Source: Gemmatimonadota bacterium (lineage in GTDB: Bacteria; Gemmatimonadota; Gemmatimonadetes; Gemmatimonadales; GWC2-71-9). Taken from it: a stretch of 5,603 nucleotides of DNA. The stretch lies in contig JAPULP010000414.1 in the NCBI GenBank assembly GCA_027294815.1, positions 1 through 5,603 on the forward strand, read 5' to 3'. The first letter of the stretch is position 1; the number at the start of each line of letters is the position of its first letter. A program made the translations under genes and the position numbers. The notes beneath the pieces were generated by a model that was not told the origin of the DNA, did no database searches, and saw nothing but the letters and a program-made list of their open reading frames with translations. Positions 3,240-5,603 of the stretch are shown here, in pieces.

Positions 3240-5603
3240 AACCGTTGGAACCGCCGCGCGTAGCCACCACAATCATTCGGAGGCTCGTTCCTGGGTCGTA
3301 CGGAGAGGACTTTCTGGCGGAGCTGCGAAAGGAATTCTCGGGGCGTGCGGGTCGTGGTGGGGCCGCTCCATGGACTGCAAGTCTCTGGTATTGGAGCCAG
3401 GCCCTTTCCTTGAACACGCTCCGGTTGCGGTGGGGAGTGTTGGAGTGGGAACGGAGAAGATTACCCCGGATGAGCCTGCGACCGACACGCCGCAACAGAC
3501 TCGACTCGGTAGCGCAGGACATTGGTGATGCGGTGCGCTCGATTCGCAAGAGTCCGGCTTACGCCGCAACGGTTGTCGCGACGTTTGCGCTAGCCGTCGG
3601 CGCGAACGTCGCGGTGTTCAGTGTCGTGAATGGTGTATTGCTGCGCCCGTTGCCGTACGCCAACCCCGGCGAACTCGTCATGATCCATCGCGTCTCGCTA
3701 CGAGGTGGGATCCACGACGGTGGCGTCTCCGGTCCCGATTTCCGCGACTGGCAGCGCGAGACAACATCGTTCTCGAGCCTCGCTGCATATACGAGAGCAC
3801 GGGAGACGTACCTTGGCGTGGATCAGGCCGAGGAGTGGCTCGGTGTCGAGACGACTCCGGAGTTGTTCGAAGCCCTGGGCGTGGCGCCCTCGCTTGGACG
3901 GACGCTCCTGACCGGGGTGGACGTGCCAATGGTTAGCACGACCATCGTGTTGAGTCATGCCCTCTGGCAGCGAAGGTTCAACGGTGACTCCTCGGTCATC
4001 GGTCGTACGATTGGGTTCGAGGACAAAACCTCGACCGTGGTTGGCGTCATGCCTGCCGATTTTTACTTTCCCACGCCCGCCGAGCAGTACTGGGCGACGC
4101 TCGGCAGTTTCGCTGGGTTCGAAAGGCGCAGCTGGTGGTTCCTGAGGACGATCGGGCGCTTATCGCCCAACGTCGAGATTTCCGAAGCCCAGCGCGAACT
4201 GTCTGCTATTGCACGCCGTATCGACCTAGGTCCTGAGGGCGATGAAAACGCGGCGGGCGTGTACCTCGAGACACGACTCGAGTCGTATGTGGGTGACGCG
4301 AAACGTTTGTTCGCAATTCTGCTCGGTGCAGTTGCCGTGGTCCTGGCGATTGCGTGCGCGAACATCGCGAACCTGGGACTCACCCGCGCTGCCACGCGGC
4401 AGAGGGAATACGCCATTCGCGCTGCGGTTGGAGCGGCCCGGCTCCGCCTCATTCGTCAACTGCTGGCGGAAAACCTAGCTCTTGCGTTGATCGGCGCCGC
4501 TGTCGGCGTTGGAATAGCACACGCTGTCGTGCGTGGCCTACTCGCGATCGGCCCCGCGAACCTGCCGAGGCAAGGCGACATTGGAGTCGACGCCGTAGTC
4601 CTGTTGTTCGCCACGGCGATCGCCGTCGGATGTGGACTGATCTTCGGACTCGTCCCGGCACTTCATGCCTCCCGTCTCGCTGTTACCGACGGTCTCCGCG
4701 ATCGGGGACCGGGTGTGAGTCCGGGAATCCGGCGCAACAATACCCTCAAGATGCTCGTCGTCGCCCAGATCGGGTTGTCACAAGTGCTCGTGGTGGCCGC
4801 AGGACTTCTCCTCAACAGTTTCCTCCGACTCTCGGCCGTGCAACCCGGATTCGATACCGATCACACATTGACGATGCAGATTCATCTTCCGCGAGATGGG
4901 TACGATGCCGAGCGGGTCGTGGGGTTCCATCGGCAGTTGGCGGAACGCCTGGAGGCCCTCCCCGGCGTTCACCGCGCCGGTTTGACTTCACATTTGCCGT
5001 TCTCCAAGTCGGACGTGGACGTGACCTACTTTTTGCCAGGCGACGTCCCTCCTGGTGATCGGGAAGTCAAGCTGGAGGTGATCTCAGAGGACTACCTGAG
5101 GACGATGGGAATTCCGCTCTTGATGGGACGCCACTTTGATTCGTTCGACAGACCGGACCAACCACTCGTGGCTATCATCAACCAACGCATGGCGGAAATG
5201 CATTGGGGCGGCACGAATGCAATGGGCCAGCGTTTTACCATTGATGATGTGTCCGCCGATGACAAATGGATTACCGTGGTCGGAGTCGTCGGTACAGTGC
5301 TGAAAGAAGGCCTGACCGGTGACGAGCGACCGCAGGCTTATTTGTCGCTGCCCCAGTTCCATGGTCACTACTCATTCGTGAGCGGGCGTCATGTGTACCT
5401 CGCCGTCCGCGCCGCCGGCGTCCCCGAAAACATGGTGCAGAGTGTGCGGCGAGAGATCGCCGCGCTCGATGCGCGCGTGGCGACCACCGACATCCGATCC
5501 ACGGCGGGCCTCGTCGCCGATGCGGCCGCCGAACCCCGCTTTCGCACGATTCTCATCGGTTCCTTCGCGGTTCTCGCCCTGCTAGTGGCGCTGGTCGGTA
5601 TCT
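3236..5603 (+). CDS. ADOP-type orphan ABC permease (MacB/FtsX-like), 3' end cut by window edge
   Basis: An open frame of 789 codons runs from ATG 3236 to the edge with no stop. AGGGGT at 3221-3226 is the ribosome site, and the start overlaps the padR stop. Residues 1-94 are a prefix domain (PPRVATTIIRRLVPG, LRKEFSGR, LWYWSQAL) as in duplicated permeases of Acidobacteriota. The first permease unit starts at 95 (DIGDAVRSIRKSP). TM1 is about 110-132, ending in the hallmark FSVVNGVLLRPLPY (128-141), then a MacB-like periplasmic domain to about 355 with IVLSHALWQRRF and VVGVMPADFYFP. The FtsX region has TM2 about 358-380, cytoplasmic NLGLTRAATRQREYAIRAAVGA (379-400), TM3 about 415-438 and TM4 about 453-476. 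The second unit has TM5 about 505-530, a second periplasmic domain with VAIINQRMA, and TM6 starting near 768. Only the last one or two helices should be missing. Such proteins lack a partner ATPase gene nearby; role is probably efflux or envelope mechanotransmission, substrate unknown. Confidence 0.93.
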   Translation, partial: MKPLEPPRVATTIIRRLVPGSYGEDFLAELRKEFSGRAGRGGAAPWTASLWYWSQALSLNTLRLRWGVLEWERRRLPRMSLRPTRRNRLDSVAQDIGDAVRSIRKSPAYAATVVATFALAVGANVAVFSVVNGVLLRPLPYANPGELVMIHRVSLRGGIHDGGVSGPDFRDWQRETTSFSSLAAYTRARETYLGVDQAEEWLGVETTPELFEALGVAPSLGRTLLTGVDVPMVSTTIVLSHALWQRRFNGDSSVIGRTIGFEDKTSTVVGVMPADFYFPTPAEQYWATLGSFAGFERRSWWFLRTIGRLSPNVEISEAQRELSAIARRIDLGPEGDENAAGVYLETRLESYVGDAKRLFAILLGAVAVVLAIACANIANLGLTRAATRQREYAIRAAVGAARLRLIRQLLAENLALALIGAAVGVGIAHAVVRGLLAIGPANLPRQGDIGVDAVVLLFATAIAVGCGLIFGLVPALHASRLAVTDGLRDRGPGVSPGIRRNNTLKMLVVAQIGLSQVLVVAAGLLLNSFLRLSAVQPGFDTDHTLTMQIHLPRDGYDAERVVGFHRQLAERLEALPGVHRAGLTSHLPFSKSDVDVTYFLPGDVPPGDREVKLEVISEDYLRTMGIPLLMGRHFDSFDRPDQPLVAIINQRMAEMHWGGTNAMGQRFTIDDVSADDKWITVVGVVGTVLKEGLTGDERPQAYLSLPQFHGHYSFVSGRHVYLAVRAAGVPENMVQSVRREIAALDARVATTDIRSTAGLVADAAAEPRFRTILIGSFAVLALLVALVGI

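Noticed and set aside
4354..5058. Plus-strand open frame of 234 codons inside the permease
   Set aside because: It is a different frame of the permease gene and extremely Arg-rich, as expected for a shifted frame in GC-rich coding DNA.

Overview
The window is GC-rich bacterial DNA. A PadR-type regulator fused translationally to an 'ADOP' orphan permease is the kind of pair that is heavily expanded in Acidobacteriota and also common in Gemmatimonadota, so one of these phyla, or a soil or sediment relative, is the best guess. That assignment is inference from family knowledge. Nothing in the window (no rRNA, no tRNA) fixes it.

Left block, minus strand (1-2552). Reading along the minus strand from the centre, there is a recognisable sigma70-type promoter with an overlapping dyad (about 2515-2552). 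It is followed by an AbiEi-family antitoxin gene (1693-2505) and an AbiEii-family nucleotidyltransferase toxin gene (680-1696). Their stop and start codons overlap as GTGA, the classical order and coupling of a type IV toxin-antitoxin / abortive-infection module. A purine-rich, G-quadruplex-prone spacer with no gene (505-679) follows. Then comes the start of a secreted beta-propeller-like protein that runs off the left edge (1-504) and has no ordinary start codon where its signal peptide demands one.

Centre (2506-2921) is a divergent intergenic region. It holds the abiE promoter. It also holds a minus-strand stretch with strong coding bias, probably the 3' end of a decayed gene (2643-2852). 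Last comes a near-perfect 43-bp palindrome (2862-2904) lying over the -10 of a strong promoter for the padR gene.

Right block, plus strand (2922-5603). The PadR regulator (2922-3239) overlaps the start of a large MacB/FtsX-like permease (3236 to beyond 5603) by ATGA. The permease carries an N-terminal prefix domain and two permease copies, and is cut by the window edge in its last membrane domain. The likely logic is that PadR represses its own operon through the palindrome and so also controls the permease, while AbiEi represses the abiE operon from the other side of the same intergenic region. No ABC ATPase gene is seen here.
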